Positions 46,102 to 55,552 are shown, counted from the first letter of the stretch. The stretch is 64,000 nt of DNA from Streptomyces marokkonensis (GCF_008312835.1 NZ_VSKS01000002.1:372001-436000); one strand, 5' to 3'. Numbers and translations: made by a program. The notes: a model not told the origin generated them from the sequence alone.

Positions 46102-47820
46102 GTGGATGAGATACGCATGGAGCACGTGAGAACCGCGGCGGACGACCGGACGGATCCGGTGCCGCACGCGGCGGTCACGACTCGCGAGGGAACCGTCGCG
46201 GAGGCGCCGGCGGTGCGCAGGGCCGCGTGGGTGGACTGGCTGACGACCACCGACCACAAGAAGATCGGCACGCTGTACCTGGTCAGCGCGTTCGTGTTCT
46301 TCGTCGTCGGCGGGGTCATGGCGCTGATGATGCGCGCGGAACTGGCCAGGCCGGGTCTGCAGATCATGTCGAACGAGCAGTTCAACCAGGCGTTCACGAT
46401 GCACGGCTCGATCATGCTGCTGATGTTCGCGATGCCGCTGTTCACCGGCTTCGCGAACTGGATCATGCCGCTGCAGATCGGCGCGCCCGACGTGGCCTTC
46501 CCGCGGCTGAACATGCTGGCCTTCTGGCTGTTCCTGTTCGGCTCCTCGATCGCGGCCGCCGGCTTCCTCACCCCGGGCGGCGCCGCCGACTTCGGCTGGT
46601 TCCTGTACGCGCCGCTGTCCAACGAGGTCTACTCACCGGGCATCGGCGCCGACCTGTGGATCATGGGCGTTGCCCTGTCCGGCTTCGGCTCGATCCTGGG
46701 CGCGGTCAACTTCATCACCACCATCATCTGCATGCGGGCACCCGGTATGACGATGTTCCGCATGCCGATCTTCACCTGGAACGTGCTGCTCACGGCGCTG
46801 CTCGTGCTGATCGTGTTCCCGGTGCTGGCGGCGGCGCTGTTCGCGCTGGAGTGCGACCGCAAGTTCGGCAGCCACATCTTCGACTCGGCCAACGGCGGTG
46901 CGCTGCTCTGGCAGCACCTGTTCTGGTTCTTCGGCCATCCCGAGGTGTACATCCTGGCGCTGCCGTTCTTCGGCATCGTCTCCGAGGTGATCCCGGTCTT
47001 CTCCCGCAAGCCGATGTTCGGCTACATGGGCCTGATCGGCGCGACCATCGCGATCGCCGGCCTCTCGGTGACCGTGTGGGCGCACCACATGTACGTCACG
47101 GGCGGTGTGCTGCTGCCGTTCTTCGCCTTCATGACGATGCTGATCGCGGTGCCGACCGGCGTGAAGTTCTTCAACTGGATCGGCACCATGTGGAAGGGCT
47201 CGCTGAGTTTCGAGACGCCGATGCTGTGGACGCTGGGCTTCCTGACCACCTTCCTCTTCGGCGGCCTGACCGGCGTCATCCTGGCCTCGCCCCCGCTGGA
47301 CTTCCACGTCTCCGACACGTACTTCGTCGTCGCGCACTTCCACTACACCGTCTTCGGCACGGTGGTGTACGCGATGTTCGCCGGCTTCCACTTCTGGTGG
47401 CCCAAGTTCACCGGCAAGATGCTCGACGAGCGGCTCGGCAAGATCACCTTCTGGACCCTGACGGTCGGTTTCCACCTGACCTTCCTGGTCCAGCACTGGC
47501 TGGGGGTCGAGGGCATGCCGCGCCGGTACGCCGACTACCTCGCGGCCGACGGCTTCACCGCCCTCAACACCCTGTCCTCCATCGGGTCGTTCCTGCTCGG
47601 CCTGTCGCTCCTGCCGTTCTTCTACAACATCTGGAAGACGGCCAAGTACGGCAAGCCCGTCGGCGTCGACGACCCCTGGGGCTACGGCCGTTCCCTGGAG
47701 TGGGCCACCTCCTGCCCGCCCCCGCGGCACAACTTCCTCACCCTGCCGAAGATCCGCAGCGAGTCCCCGGCGTTCGATCTGCACCACCCGGAGATCGCGG
47801 CGCTCGAGACGGAGAGGTGA
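46102..47820 (+). CDS. ctaD: Cytochrome c oxidase subunit I
   Basis: The 572-residue protein is the 12-helix catalytic subunit of an aa3-type oxidase. It starts with [13 protein letters not shown] and has the haem a ligand region [12 protein letters not shown], the CuB/His-Tyr segment [27 protein letters not shown] and AHFHYTVFG. No subunits II or III are nearby, so it is probably a second, conditionally used subunit I. GTG 46102 is 7 nt after GGGAGGAAG; ATG 46117 is an alternative. A DevR-like box upstream suggests hypoxic control. Confidence 0.93.
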   Translation: MDEIRMEHVRTAADDRTDPVPHAAVTTREGTVAEAPAVRRAAWVDWLTTTDHKKIGTLYLVSAFVFFVVGGVMALMMRAELARPGLQIMSNEQFNQAFTMHGSIMLLMFAMPLFTGFANWIMPLQIGAPDVAFPRLNMLAFWLFLFGSSIAAAGFLTPGGAADFGWFLYAPLSNEVYSPGIGADLWIMGVALSGFGSILGAVNFITTIICMRAPGMTMFRMPIFTWNVLLTALLVLIVFPVLAAALFALECDRKFGSHIFDSANGGALLWQHLFWFFGHPEVYILALPFFGIVSEVIPVFSRKPMFGYMGLIGATIAIAGLSVTVWAHHMYVTGGVLLPFFAFMTMLIAVPTGVKFFNWIGTMWKGSLSFETPMLWTLGFLTTFLFGGLTGVILASPPLDFHVSDTYFVVAHFHYTVFGTVVYAMFAGFHFWWPKFTGKMLDERLGKITFWTLTVGFHLTFLVQHWLGVEGMPRRYADYLAADGFTALNTLSSIGSFLLGLSLLPFFYNIWKTAKYGKPVGVDDPWGYGRSLEWATSCPPPRHNFLTLPKIRSESPAFDLHHPEIAALETER

Positions 47821-47823
47821 GCC

Positions 47824-48264
47824 GTGCCGCAGCCCGTTCTCGCCCTGGGGTGCGCGGCGGTGACCGGCGCCGGCTGTGTCTGGTACCTGCCGGCCCTCGC
47901 CGACCTGCGAGCAGGGGCGGCCGACCGGCCGCTGTCCCGCCGTACCGCGGCGATCGCCTGTCTCACCGGCTGGGCCACGCTCGGTGCGGTCGCCCTGGTG
48001 CTGACGGTGGCCACGGCGTGGTGGATGCCGGGCGCCGTGGCGGCCGTGGGCGGCACGGCCGCCGCCGTCCTGCGGATCCGGGCCGCCGTGCGGCGCGCCG
48101 GTGAGCAGCGGGAGGCGGCCCGGCAGTGGGCGCAGTTGCCGCACGCACCCCTGCCCGCCGGCGCCCGGCACCCTCGTGGAGTGGCGGTCACCGCGGCCGT
48201 CGTCCCCGTCATGGTCGCGGCCCTGGTCCTCGCGCTCGCCGGCCGCGGGCTGCCCGCGGGATAG
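47824..48264 (+). CDS. Small membrane protein in ctaD operon
   Basis: The 146-residue protein has about four hydrophobic segments (PVLALGCAAVTGAGCVWYLPAL; AIACLTGWATLGAVALVLTVATAWW; AVAAVGGTAAAVL; VAVTAAVVPVMVAALVLALAG). No family is recognised. It begins 3 nt after ctaD with GAGAGG upstream, so it is translated with the oxidase subunit and might be an accessory of it. Confidence 0.72.
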   Translation: MPQPVLALGCAAVTGAGCVWYLPALADLRAGAADRPLSRRTAAIACLTGWATLGAVALVLTVATAWWMPGAVAAVGGTAAAVLRIRAAVRRAGEQREAARQWAQLPHAPLPAGARHPRGVAVTAAVVPVMVAALVLALAGRGLPAG

Positions 48265-48350
48265 CGGCCGGGCGGTGGGGGTCCGTGCGGCTAGGCACCG
48301 GCAGCATCCGGAACCTCGATCCCCACTTCGACCCCGGTCCCGGTAATCGC

Positions 48351-48389
48351 TTGCAACCACTACGCTTGAAGTACTACAACTGGAGTTGT
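48351..48389 (+). promoter_or_regulatory. Promoter with palindromic operator for the DHFR/RibD-like gene
   Basis: TTGCAA (48351-48356), an 18-nt spacer and TACAAC (48375-48380) form a promoter. The perfect palindrome ACAACT-GG-AGTTGT (48376-48389) overlaps the -10, an ideal repressor position. No adjacent regulator gene is apparent. Confidence 0.6.
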
Positions 48390-48423
48390 TCACGACGAGT
48401 GCCGCCTACGGGAAGAGACCGCG

Positions 48424-49008
48424 TTGCGAAAGCTCACGTACTTCATCGCCTGCTCCATCGACGGCTTCATCGGTGACCCGGAGGGCGACGCGTCGGCCAT
48501 GGTCTCCTTGGTCGACGAGGAGCTCCTCGAGTTCTTCAGGACGGAGTACCCGGAGACACTGCCCACCCATGGCCGGCGCCCGCTCGGCATGGACGACCTG
48601 CCGAACAAGCGGTTCGACACGATCATCCAGGGCCGGGCCAGCTACGACCTGGCCCTCAAGGAGGGGATCACCAGCCCCTACGCCCACCTGCGCGAATACG
48701 TCGCCTCCCGCACGCTGGGGGAGTCGCCCGACCCGAACGTCGAGATCATCGCGGACGACCTGGTCGGCCGGGTGCGCGCGCTGAAGGCGGAGGACAGCGC
48801 GTACGACATCTACCTGTGCGGCGGGTCCAAGCTCGCCGGTGAGCTGGTCGACGAGATCGACGAGCTGGTCATCAAGACGTATCCCATCGTCCAGGGCTCC
48901 GGCATGCCGATGTTCGCCTCCGGCTTCTCCATCACGGAGTTCGCGCTGGAGTCGGTGCGCACGCTCGGCAACGGCATCATGGTGCGGACGTACAGCAGGA
49001 AGCGCTGA
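48424..49008 (+). CDS. DHFR/RibD C-terminal-domain reductase
   Basis: The 194-residue protein is a dihydrofolate-reductase-like RibD_C protein: MRKLTYFIACSIDGFIGDPEG, IIQGRASYDLAL, IYLCGGSKLAGELVDEIDELVIKTYPIVQGSG. Members use NAD(P)H but substrates are mostly unknown. The start is TTG 48424, about 6 nt after GGGAAGAG; no better start exists. A palindrome overlapping its promoter suggests tight control by an unlinked repressor. Confidence 0.87.
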   Translation: MRKLTYFIACSIDGFIGDPEGDASAMVSLVDEELLEFFRTEYPETLPTHGRRPLGMDDLPNKRFDTIIQGRASYDLALKEGITSPYAHLREYVASRTLGESPDPNVEIIADDLVGRVRALKAEDSAYDIYLCGGSKLAGELVDEIDELVIKTYPIVQGSGMPMFASGFSITEFALESVRTLGNGIMVRTYSRKR

Positions 49009-49034
49009 ACGGCCACCGGACCTACCCTGAGGAC

Positions 49035-49280
49035 ATGGGCAGCGAACAACCGGTCTGTCCCGCCTGCGGACAGCCGGTGGAGACGGTGGTCCGGCGCCAC
49101 AAGACGCTGGGTGCGTGGGTCCCGGTATGGGTGCACGGCCCGTGCCGCAACCCGGAGTGCGAGACGTACCCGGACCGGGCGGCCGGCACCGCGCCCCCGG
49201 GGGCTGCCGGGAGGACCGGCGCTCCGGAGTCCGCCTCGGTACGCGGGGACGCCGGAGGCCAGGCCGCCACGACGCGCTAG
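49035..49280 (+). CDS. Small zinc-ribbon-like protein
   Basis: The 81-residue protein has CPACG near the start and CRNPEC about 30 residues later, a two-knuckle zinc-ribbon arrangement, followed by a low-complexity Gly/Ala/Pro tail. Function is unknown. TACCCT (49023-49028) lies 6 nt before ATG 49035, suggesting a leaderless transcript and supporting this start. Confidence 0.65.
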   Translation: MGSEQPVCPACGQPVETVVRRHKTLGAWVPVWVHGPCRNPECETYPDRAAGTAPPGAAGRTGAPESASVRGDAGGQAATTR

Positions 49281-49327
49281 CGGCGCGCCGCGGAGCGGTA
49301 CCGCAGGACGCCGAGGACGGCGGGCGG

Positions 49328-50095
49328 TCACCGCTGCCTCGTCACCGCCGACCCGTCCGGCCGGCGCGTCACCCCGCCCGTCTCCGGGTCGCGGCCGGTC
49401 AGACAGTAGATGCCGCCCGTCGGGTCCCGCATCACCGTCCAGTGGTCGAACGCGGCCACGAACGCCGCCCCGAGGCCCTCGTGCCGTGCCCGGGACGCCC
49501 TGATGTCGGCGCACGCCAGGTCGGGATGGGCCGAGACGGGCCGTTCCTCCTCCAGCCGCTGGAGCAGGATGCGCACGGGGAGCCCGGCCGGCGGCCCGAC
49601 CACGTGGAACTCCGGCAGCGAGCCGGGCGCGGAGTCCCAGCCGGCCAGCAGCCCGCTCCAGAAGGCGACCTCGGCGTCGTAGAGGGACGGTGGAACGTTG
49701 ATGCACACCTGGTCCAGCCGGCTGCCGTGCACGATGGGCGGCCGGACCGACTCCCCGTGCCAGCGCACCGCGCAGAACGGCTGCCCCGCGGGCGACCGCA
49801 GCACGGACAGCCCTTCGCGCCCGGCCACCGTCCTCCCACCCAGCCGCACCGCCGCCGCGGCGAAACCCGGGATGTCGTCCACGGAGAAGTCGAGGTGCGC
49901 ACCGCCCGCGCCCGAGACGATCCGCTGCATCCCCACGCAGGCGTCGGCCCCGTCCGCCGTCAGGGTCGCGAACTCCCCGTGGTCGCCGGTCGGTTCGGAC
50001 AGACGGGTCCCCGTGACGGCCGTCCAGAAGTCACCGGCCCGGTCGACGAGGGCGGCGGGCCGGTCGATGAAGGCGTACGTCCACCGGACGCTCAC
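49328..50095 (-). CDS. Two-domain VOC (glyoxalase-like) protein
   Basis: The 255-residue protein has two vicinal-oxygen-chelate repeats: an N-terminal one (MSVRWTYAFIDRPA.., AHLDFSVDDIPGFAAAAVRLG) and a second ending FVAAFDHWTVMRDPTGGIYCLTGRDP. The substrate is unknown. GTG 50095 overlaps the stop of the second VOC gene (GTGA), making it the last gene of a three-gene minus-strand operon led by an AraC regulator. Confidence 0.82.
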   Translation of the reverse strand: MSVRWTYAFIDRPAALVDRAGDFWTAVTGTRLSEPTGDHGEFATLTADGADACVGMQRIVSGAGGAHLDFSVDDIPGFAAAAVRLGGRTVAGREGLSVLRSPAGQPFCAVRWHGESVRPPIVHGSRLDQVCINVPPSLYDAEVAFWSGLLAGWDSAPGSLPEFHVVGPPAGLPVRILLQRLEEERPVSAHPDLACADIRASRARHEGLGAAFVAAFDHWTVMRDPTGGIYCLTGRDPETGGVTRRPDGSAVTRQR

Positions 50096-50520
50096 CGCGC
50101 GGGGCGTTCCATGAAGCGCAGCATGTTCCCCGCCGGGTCGCGGAACGCGCAGTCACGCACCCCGTACGGCTGGTCCACCGGCTCCTGGAGCACGTCCGCA
50201 CCGGCGGCCCGGACGCGCTCGAAGAGGGCGTCGCAGTCGGTGGTGGTGAAGTTGACCCCGCGCAGCATGCCCTTGGCCAGCAGCTCCGCCATCGCCTGCC
50301 GGTCACCGGGGGAGGCGTCCGGGTTCGCGGCGGGCGGCTCCAGCACGATCTCCACGTCCGGCTGCTCCGGCGAGGCGACCGTCACCCACCGCATCCCCTC
50401 GAAGCCCACGTCGTTGCGGACCTCGAGGCCCAGCACGTCACGGTAGAAGGCCAGCGCCTTGTCGTGATCGTCGACGGCGATGAAGCACTGGGCGAGTCTC
50501 ACGTTTGTTCCTGTGTCCAT
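50092..50520 (-). CDS. VOC-family (glyoxalase/bleomycin-resistance-like) protein
   Basis: The 142-residue protein has the VOC beta-alpha-beta-beta-beta pattern: LAQCFIAVDDHDKALAFYRDVLGLEVRNDVGFEG, VNFTTTDCDALFERVRAAGADVLQEP and RDCAFRDPAGNMLRFME. Relatives include metal-dependent lyases and antibiotic-binding proteins; the function cannot be set. It starts 9 bp after the AraC gene, whose product probably regulates it. Confidence 0.87.
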   Translation of the reverse strand: MDTGTNVRLAQCFIAVDDHDKALAFYRDVLGLEVRNDVGFEGMRWVTVASPEQPDVEIVLEPPAANPDASPGDRQAMAELLAKGMLRGVNFTTTDCDALFERVRAAGADVLQEPVDQPYGVRDCAFRDPAGNMLRFMERPAR

Positions 50521-50529
50521 ACGCCCACG

Positions 50530-50952
50530 CTAGAAGGTTTCGCCCGGATCGACCCGGGTGCGGCCCCGGACCGGACGGGTGTACGTGCGTGCCACGCACG
50601 GCGGGATCACCGCGCTCTCCACGTGCGACCGGGCGCGGTAGGCGCTCGGCGTCTCCCCGACCAGCTCGGTGAAGCGCGAACTGAACGAACCGAGCGAGGT
50701 GCAGCCGACTGCCAGACACACCTCCGTCACCGTGAGGTCGCCCCGCCGCAGCAGCGCCTTGGCGCGCTCGATGCGCCGGGTCATGAGGTAGGCGTACGGC
50801 GTCTGCCCGTAGGCCGCGCGGAAGCTGCGCTGGAAGTGGCCGGGCGACATCAGCGCGGTCCGCGCGAGCTCCGTGACGTCGAGCGGCTCGGCGTACTCCC
50901 GGTCCATCCGGTCCCGGGCCCGCCGCAGCCGCACCAGATCCTCCAGCTCCAT
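50530..50952 (-). CDS. AraC-family regulator (short form)
   Basis: The 140-residue protein is an AraC DNA-binding domain without a separate sensor domain. It has two helix-turn-helix motifs: VTELARTALMSPGHFQRSFRAAYGQTPYAYLMTRRIERAK and VTEVCLAVGCTSLGSFSSRFTELVGETPSAYR in outline. It leads the AraC-VOC-VOC operon, an arrangement common in Streptomyces, and likely activates it. Confidence 0.87.
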   Translation of the reverse strand: MELEDLVRLRRARDRMDREYAEPLDVTELARTALMSPGHFQRSFRAAYGQTPYAYLMTRRIERAKALLRRGDLTVTEVCLAVGCTSLGSFSSRFTELVGETPSAYRARSHVESAVIPPCVARTYTRPVRGRTRVDPGETF

Positions 50953-50994
50953 CCGCCCAGCATCCCACGCCCGGCACGGCCGCCCACCGAATCC

Positions 50995-51375
50995 TCAGGG
51001 TCCGTCCGCTGTGACACCGAGCCGGCGTAACTCCTCCAGCGGGTACGGGGTCCGCCTGCTGCGGTCCTGGAACGCGCGGTTGAAGTCGGACATCACCGCG
51101 GCGACCGGCGCGTGCCGGGTGAGGATCGCCGCGGCCTCCCGCGGGATTCCCGTGGGACGCTCACCCTCCGCCAAGGCGCGCACCAGCGCGCGGCGGCCCT
51201 CCCGGTCCTCCCTGCGGAACCCGCACAGAGCGGTGACGAGTTCCGGCGACCTCCGCCAGGGGGTGCCGCATGTGACCGCACCCGGCCCGTGGGACACGCC
51301 GTGGGTGGCGGGCCGTGGGGCCGGGTGCGGGTGGGGGACGCTGCGAGTCGTGAGGAACCGCAGGTCGGAAGGCAC
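50995..51375 (-). CDS. Hypothetical protein, uncertain
   Basis: A 126-codon frame with a helical, Arg/Ala-rich C-terminal half (EGRRALVRALAEGERPTGIPREAAAILTRHAPVAAV in outline) lies behind sodN. The N-terminal third crosses a large inverted repeat (51279-51288 with 51318-51327) that probably terminates sodN, and its Pro/His-rich sequence looks non-coding. It may be a truncated gene with a later start or no gene at all. Confidence 0.3.
   Translation of the reverse strand: MPSDLRFLTTRSVPHPHPAPRPATHGVSHGPGAVTCGTPWRRSPELVTALCGFRREDREGRRALVRALAEGERPTGIPREAAAILTRHAPVAAVMSDFNRAFQDRSRRTPYPLEELRRLGVTADGP
51279..51327 (-). terminator. Stem-loop downstream of sodN
   Basis: CACCCGGCCC (51279-51288) and GGGCCGGGTG (51318-51327) pair perfectly over 10 bp around a 29-nt GC-rich loop, about 55 nt after the sodN stop codon. 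Confidence 0.5.
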
Positions 51376-51381
51376 TAAGGG

Positions 51382-51777
51382 TCAGGCCTTCTTGGTCTCC
51401 CAGAAGATCTTGTCGATCTGGGCGATGTAGTCCAGCGCCTTCTGGCCGGTGGCCGGGTCCGTCGAGGCCTTGGCGGCCGACAGGGCCTTCAGCGTGTCGT
51501 TGACCAGCTGGTGCAGCTCCGGGTACTTCTCGAAGTGCGGAGGCTTGAAGTAGTCGCTCCACAGCACGGAGACATGGTGCTTCGCCAGCTCGGCGCGCTG
51601 CTCCTTGATGACCGTGGCGCGGGCCTGGAAGTGCGGGTCGTCGTTGCCGGCCATCTTCTCCTGGACGGCCTTCACCGACTCCGCCTCGATGCGGGCCTGG
51701 GCCGGGTCGTACACGCCGCAGGGCAGGTCGCAGTGGGCGCTGACCTTGACCTTGGGGGCAAACAGGCGGGAAAGCAT
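51382..51777 (-). CDS. sodN: Nickel superoxide dismutase precursor
   Basis: The 131-residue precursor has a 14-residue leader (MLSRLFAPKVKVSA) followed by the nickel hook HCDLPCGVYDP; the new N-terminal His and two Cys bind Ni after cleavage. Length and sequence match Streptomyces SodN, a cytoplasmic hexameric enzyme. GAAGGAAA precedes ATG 51777. It is divergent from its maturation protease gene sodX. In S. coelicolor nickel controls it indirectly through Nur and the 3' RNA of sodF. Confidence 0.97.
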   Translation of the reverse strand: MLSRLFAPKVKVSAHCDLPCGVYDPAQARIEAESVKAVQEKMAGNDDPHFQARATVIKEQRAELAKHHVSVLWSDYFKPPHFEKYPELHQLVNDTLKALSAAKASTDPATGQKALDYIAQIDKIFWETKKA

Positions 51778-51923
51778 GGAGCGTTTCCTTCCTCGTGATC
51801 GTCTTCTCACACTGGACATTACTCCGTGGCGGACGGCTTTTCGCGGGTGCCCCCACGGGCTTAGGACAAAAGTCCGGGGTGAGACTGAGACTGGTGGAGG
51901 ATGAACCGGGGAGGTGCCGGGAG

Positions 51924-52358
51924 ATGCCGGAGCTGTCGCAGGACGCCGAGCGGGCGAGGGTCCCGCTGCCCTTCGGGGTGGCCGAGGTGACCGGGCCGTC
52001 CATGGTGCCCACACTGCACCACGGGGACCGGCTCCTCGTGCACTACGGCGCCCGGGTCAAACGCGGTGACGTGATCGTGCTGCGGCATCCCTTCCAGCAG
52101 GACCTGCTGGTCGTCAAGCGGGCCGCCGAGCGGCGCGACGGCGGCTGGTGGGTGCTGGGGGACAACGCCTACGCCGGTGGGGACAGCACCGACTACGGCG
52201 TCGTCCCCGACGAGCTGGTGCTGGGCCGGGTCCGGTTCCGTTACCGGCCGCGCGGCTCCGGGCGGCGGTCGCCGCTGGCCGTGGTGGGCTGGGCGCTGTC
52301 GTCGGCGCGGCCCGTGCTCTCCGGCCGGTCGGCCTCCAGGCGTTTGCGCGCGCGGTAG
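51924..52358 (+). CDS. sodX: Nickel-SOD maturation protease SodX
   Basis: The 144-residue signal-peptidase-like enzyme has the catalytic Ser in VTGPSMVPTLHHGDRLLVHYG and Lys in LLVVKRAAERR, then VLGDNAYAGGDSTDYGVV. It removes the SodN leader; no transmembrane anchor is evident in the short N-terminus, consistent with a cytoplasmic substrate. ATG 51924 has GGAGG about 9 nt upstream. It is divergent from sodN. Its last 118 nt overlap the converging CGNR gene. Confidence 0.93.
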   Translation: MPELSQDAERARVPLPFGVAEVTGPSMVPTLHHGDRLLVHYGARVKRGDVIVLRHPFQQDLLVVKRAAERRDGGWWVLGDNAYAGGDSTDYGVVPDELVLGRVRFRYRPRGSGRRSPLAVVGWALSSARPVLSGRSASRRLRAR

Positions 52359-52891
52359 GCGGCCACGTTGGCGCGGGTGGCGCAGCGGTCGGAGCAGTAG
52401 CGGCGGGAGCGGTTGGTCGAGGTGTCCAGGTAGGCGTTGCGGCAGGGCGACGCCTCGCACAGGCCGAGCCGGTCCACGCCGTACTCGGTGAGGTGGAAGG
52501 CGAGCCCCATCGCGGCGATGGCGGCGTAGCCGGCGGTCGCGTTGGACGGGTGGTCGGCCAGGTGCATGTGCCACAGCGGGCGGCCGTCGTCGTCGCGGAA
52601 GTCGTGGCCGGAGATCTGGGGGCTGACGGGGAACTCCAGCAGCAGCGAGTTCAGCAGGTCGACGGCGAGCGTCTCGTCGCCGCCGTCCGCCGCGTCGAAG
52701 ACCGAGCGGAGCCTGGCCCGGACCGAGCGGAACCGCGTCACATCGGCGTCGGTGGCGCGCCGGGCGGCCGACTGGTTCGCGCCGAACAGGTCGCGGACGG
52801 CCTCGACCGAGGTGAGCGTGTCCTTCCCCCGGGCCGGTTCCTCGGTGTTGACGAGGCGTACGGCGTAATCCGAGTAATAGGCCAGTTCCAC
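52241..52891 (-). CDS. CGNR zinc-finger protein
   Basis: The 216-residue protein has the N-terminal ABATE-type domain (residues about 1-140) and the C-terminal CGNR zinc finger CRNAYLDTSTNRSRRYCSDRCATRANVAAYRAR in outline, with Cys pairs for zinc and a basic DNA-binding helix. Such proteins are putative stress-linked regulators. GTG 52891 is the start. The last 118 nt overlap sodX on the opposite strand; both reading frames look genuine because the CGNR core lies mostly outside the overlap. Confidence 0.85.
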   Translation of the reverse strand: MELAYYSDYAVRLVNTEEPARGKDTLTSVEAVRDLFGANQSAARRATDADVTRFRSVRARLRSVFDAADGGDETLAVDLLNSLLLEFPVSPQISGHDFRDDDGRPLWHMHLADHPSNATAGYAAIAAMGLAFHLTEYGVDRLGLCEASPCRNAYLDTSTNRSRRYCSDRCATRANVAAYRARKRLEADRPESTGRADDSAQPTTASGDRRPEPRGR

Positions 52892-52991
52892 TTGTAGTCC
52901 TTACGCAGGGGCTCTATGGTCATGCGTGCGGTCGGGTAATAGACGGTCGTGCTGCAAGGGTATTACGTGACGGAGACGAGGGAGGGGCTCG

Positions 52992-53762
52992 ATGACGGAC
53001 GCGCACACCACCACGGCCGCCGCCGACTGGCACGCCTGGCAGGAGAGCTGGGACCGGCAGCAGGAGTGGTACATGCCCGACCGCGAGGAGCGGTTCCGGG
53101 TCATGCTCGACATGGTCGAGGCCCTCGTCGGCACGGCCCCGCGCGTGCTGGACCTCGCCTGCGGCACGGGCAGCATCACCGCCCGGCTGCTCGCCCGGTT
53201 CCCGGACGCCACCAGCACCGGCGTCGACCTGGACCCGGCGCTGCTCGCCATCGCCGAAGGCACCTTCGCGGGGGACGGGCGGGTCACCTTCGTGACGGCC
53301 GACCTCAAGGATCCCGAGTGGCCGGCGGCACTGCCGTACGACACCTACGACGCCGTCCTGACCGCGACGGCCCTGCACTGGCTGCACCGGGAACCCCTCG
53401 CCGACCTCTACGGGCACATCGCGGGGCTGGTCCGCGACGGCGGTGTCTTCATGAACGCGGACCACATGATCGACGACACGACGCCCCGGATCAACGCGGC
53501 CGAACGCGCCCAGCGGCACGCCCGCATGGATCAGGCCAAGGCGGACGGCGCCCTCGACTGGGCCGAGTGGTGGCGGCTCGCCGCCGAGGACCCGGTCCTC
53601 GCGGGACCGGCGGCCCGCCGGTTCGAGATCTACGGCGAGCACGCCGAGGGCGACACGCCGTCGGCGGCCTGGCACGCGCGCGTGCTGCGCGAGAAGGGGT
53701 TCGGCGAGGCACGGCCGGTCTGGTGCTCGCCCTCGGACACCCTGCTGCTGGCGCTGAAGTAG
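52992..53762 (+). CDS. SAM-dependent methyltransferase
   Basis: The 256-residue class I methyltransferase shows motif [21 protein letters not shown], then [14 protein letters not shown], and [18 protein letters not shown], as in trans-aconitate/ubiquinone-type small-molecule methyltransferases. The substrate is unknown. GAGGGGCTCG precedes ATG 52992. It is divergent from the CGNR gene, with an inverted repeat GTAATA/TATTAC (52936-52941, 52961-52966) between them. Confidence 0.9.
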   Translation: MTDAHTTTAAADWHAWQESWDRQQEWYMPDREERFRVMLDMVEALVGTAPRVLDLACGTGSITARLLARFPDATSTGVDLDPALLAIAEGTFAGDGRVTFVTADLKDPEWPAALPYDTYDAVLTATALHWLHREPLADLYGHIAGLVRDGGVFMNADHMIDDTTPRINAAERAQRHARMDQAKADGALDWAEWWRLAAEDPVLAGPAARRFEIYGEHAEGDTPSAAWHARVLREKGFGEARPVWCSPSDTLLLALK

Positions 53763-53813
53763 CACACGGGCGAGGGGCGGTACGGACAATCCGTACCGCC
53801 CCTCCGCCGTGTG
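53763..53813. terminator. Bidirectional terminator between methyltransferase and ABC ATPase genes
   Basis: A 15-bp perfect stem (53772-53786 with 53790-53804, loop CAA) is extended by CACACGG/CCGTGTG. It separates two convergent genes whose ends are 63 bp apart. Confidence 0.88.
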
Positions 53814-53825
53814 CCGGGGCCGCGG

Positions 53826-54626
53826 TCAGAGCACCTTGGAAAGGAACGACTTGGTGCGGTCGTGCTGCGGGTTGGTCAGCACCTCGCGCGGGTGCCCGGA
53901 CTCGACGACCACGCCGTCGTCCATGAACACCAGCGAGTCGCCCACCTCCCGGGCGAAGCCCATCTCGTGGGTGACGACGATCATCGTCATGCCGTCCTCG
54001 GCGAGGTCGCGCATGACGTCGAGGACCTCGCCGACGAGCTCCGGGTCGAGGGCCGACGTCGGCTCGTCGAAGAGCATCAGCTTGGGCTGCATCGCCAGCG
54101 CACGGGCGATGGCGACGCGCTGCTGCTGACCTCCGGAGAGCTGGGCGGGGTAGTGACCCCTGCGGTCGCCGAGACCGACCCGGTCCAGCAGCCGCTCCGC
54201 GCGCTCCCGGGCCACGGCCCTGGTCTCCCGCTTGACCTGGACCGGAGCCTCCATGACGTTCTCCAGCGCCGTCATGTGGGGGAAGAGGTTGAAGCGCTGG
54301 AACACCATGCCGATGTCCCGTCGCTGCGCCGCGACCTCCTTCTCCTTCAGCTCGTAGAGCTTGTCGCCCTTCTGCCGGTAGCCGACCAGTTCGCCGTCGA
54401 CGGACAGCCGGCCGGCGCTGATCTTCTCCAGGTGGTTGATGCACCGCAGGAAGGTGGACTTGCCGGAACCGGACGGGCCGATCAGGCAGAACACCTCCCG
54501 CGCGTTCACCTCCAGGTCGATGCCCTTGAGGATGTGCGCGAGGCCGAAGGACTTGTGCACGCCCTCCGACTTGACCATCGGGTGACTGCTCGCGCCGCTC
54601 ACGACGTCCTTGCTGAGCTTGCTCAC
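53826..54626 (-). CDS. Polar amino acid ABC transporter ATPase
   Basis: The 266-residue ATPase has Walker [11 protein letters not shown]-loop [17 protein letters not shown], signature LSGGQQQR and Walker [14 protein letters not shown], followed by [13 protein letters not shown] typical of the GlnQ/HisP family. It energises the permease encoded upstream, with which its GTG overlaps (GTGA). The amino acid imported is not decidable. Confidence 0.95.
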   Translation of the reverse strand: MSKLSKDVVSGASSHPMVKSEGVHKSFGLAHILKGIDLEVNAREVFCLIGPSGSGKSTFLRCINHLEKISAGRLSVDGELVGYRQKGDKLYELKEKEVAAQRRDIGMVFQRFNLFPHMTALENVMEAPVQVKRETRAVARERAERLLDRVGLGDRRGHYPAQLSGGQQQRVAIARALAMQPKLMLFDEPTSALDPELVGEVLDVMRDLAEDGMTMIVVTHEMGFAREVGDSLVFMDDGVVVESGHPREVLTNPQHDRTKSFLSKVL

Positions 54627-55552
54627 CGGGTCACCTCCGGGCGGCCGAACGAGTTGAACAGGCGGAGGTTCTTCTTCAGGCGCTGCCATGGCGTCGGCGG
54701 CAGACTGCGCGTGGCGCCGCGGGCGTAGCGGCGTTCCAGGTAGTACTGGCCGACGCTGAAGACGCTGGTGAGGGCCAGGTACCAGATCGACGCCACGAAG
54801 TACATCTCGACCACCGCCAGCGACGTGCTGGAGATGTCCGTGGACCGTTTGATGAGTTCACTGAACTGCACCACGTAGGCGAGCGACGAGGTCTTGAGCA
54901 TGTTGATGTACTCGTTGCCCGTCGGCGGCACGATCACCCGCATCGCCTGCGGGAGGACCACCCGGCGCAGCGTCTTGGCCCGGGTCATGCCCAGCGCGTG
55001 CGAGGCCTCCGTCTGTCCTTCGTCGACGGACTGGATGCCCGCGCGGACGATCTCGGACATGTACGCGGCCTCGTTCAGGCCGAGCCCCAGCAGTGCCGCC
55101 AGGAACGGCGTCATCACCTGGTTCATCTCGTCCTTGTAGAACCCCAGGTTGAGGGTGGGGAACACGAGCGCGATGTTGTACCAGATGAGCAGCTGGACCA
55201 GGACCGGCGTGCCGCGGAAGAACCAGACGTAGAAGTAGGCCACCGCGCTGGTGACCGGGTTCGCCGACATCCGCATGACCGCGAGGATCACGCCCAGGAC
55301 GAGACCGAGCACCATGGCGAGCACGGAGATGTACAGCGTGTGCCAGGCGCCGGACAGAATGGTTCCGTCCGTGAGGTAGTCGGGGATGATGGCGTAGTTG
55401 ATGTTCGCGTTGGAGAAGGCGATCCCGATCAGCACCAGGATGGCGATGACCACCGCACCGGCCACCCAGCGGCCGTAGTGGCGCACCGGGATCGCCTTGA
55501 TCTGCTCCGGCGGCACCGATGGCGCCGGAGCCTTGTCAACCGTGTCCGTCAC
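54623..55552 (-). CDS. Polar amino acid ABC transporter permease
   Basis: The 309-residue HisM/GlnP-type permease has an N-terminal extension with one helix and a core of about five helices. It has [16 protein letters not shown] and the EAA loop [30 protein letters not shown] in outline, where the ATPase docks. GTG 55552 begins 28 nt after the binding-protein stop. It lies between the binding protein and ATPase genes in one operon. A single permease gene implies a homodimeric channel. Confidence 0.93.
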   Translation of the reverse strand: MTDTVDKAPAPSVPPEQIKAIPVRHYGRWVAGAVVIAILVLIGIAFSNANINYAIIPDYLTDGTILSGAWHTLYISVLAMVLGLVLGVILAVMRMSANPVTSAVAYFYVWFFRGTPVLVQLLIWYNIALVFPTLNLGFYKDEMNQVMTPFLAALLGLGLNEAAYMSEIVRAGIQSVDEGQTEASHALGMTRAKTLRRVVLPQAMRVIVPPTGNEYINMLKTSSLAYVVQFSELIKRSTDISSTSLAVVEMYFVASIWYLALTSVFSVGQYYLERRYARGATRSLPPTPWQRLKKNLRLFNSFGRPEVTR

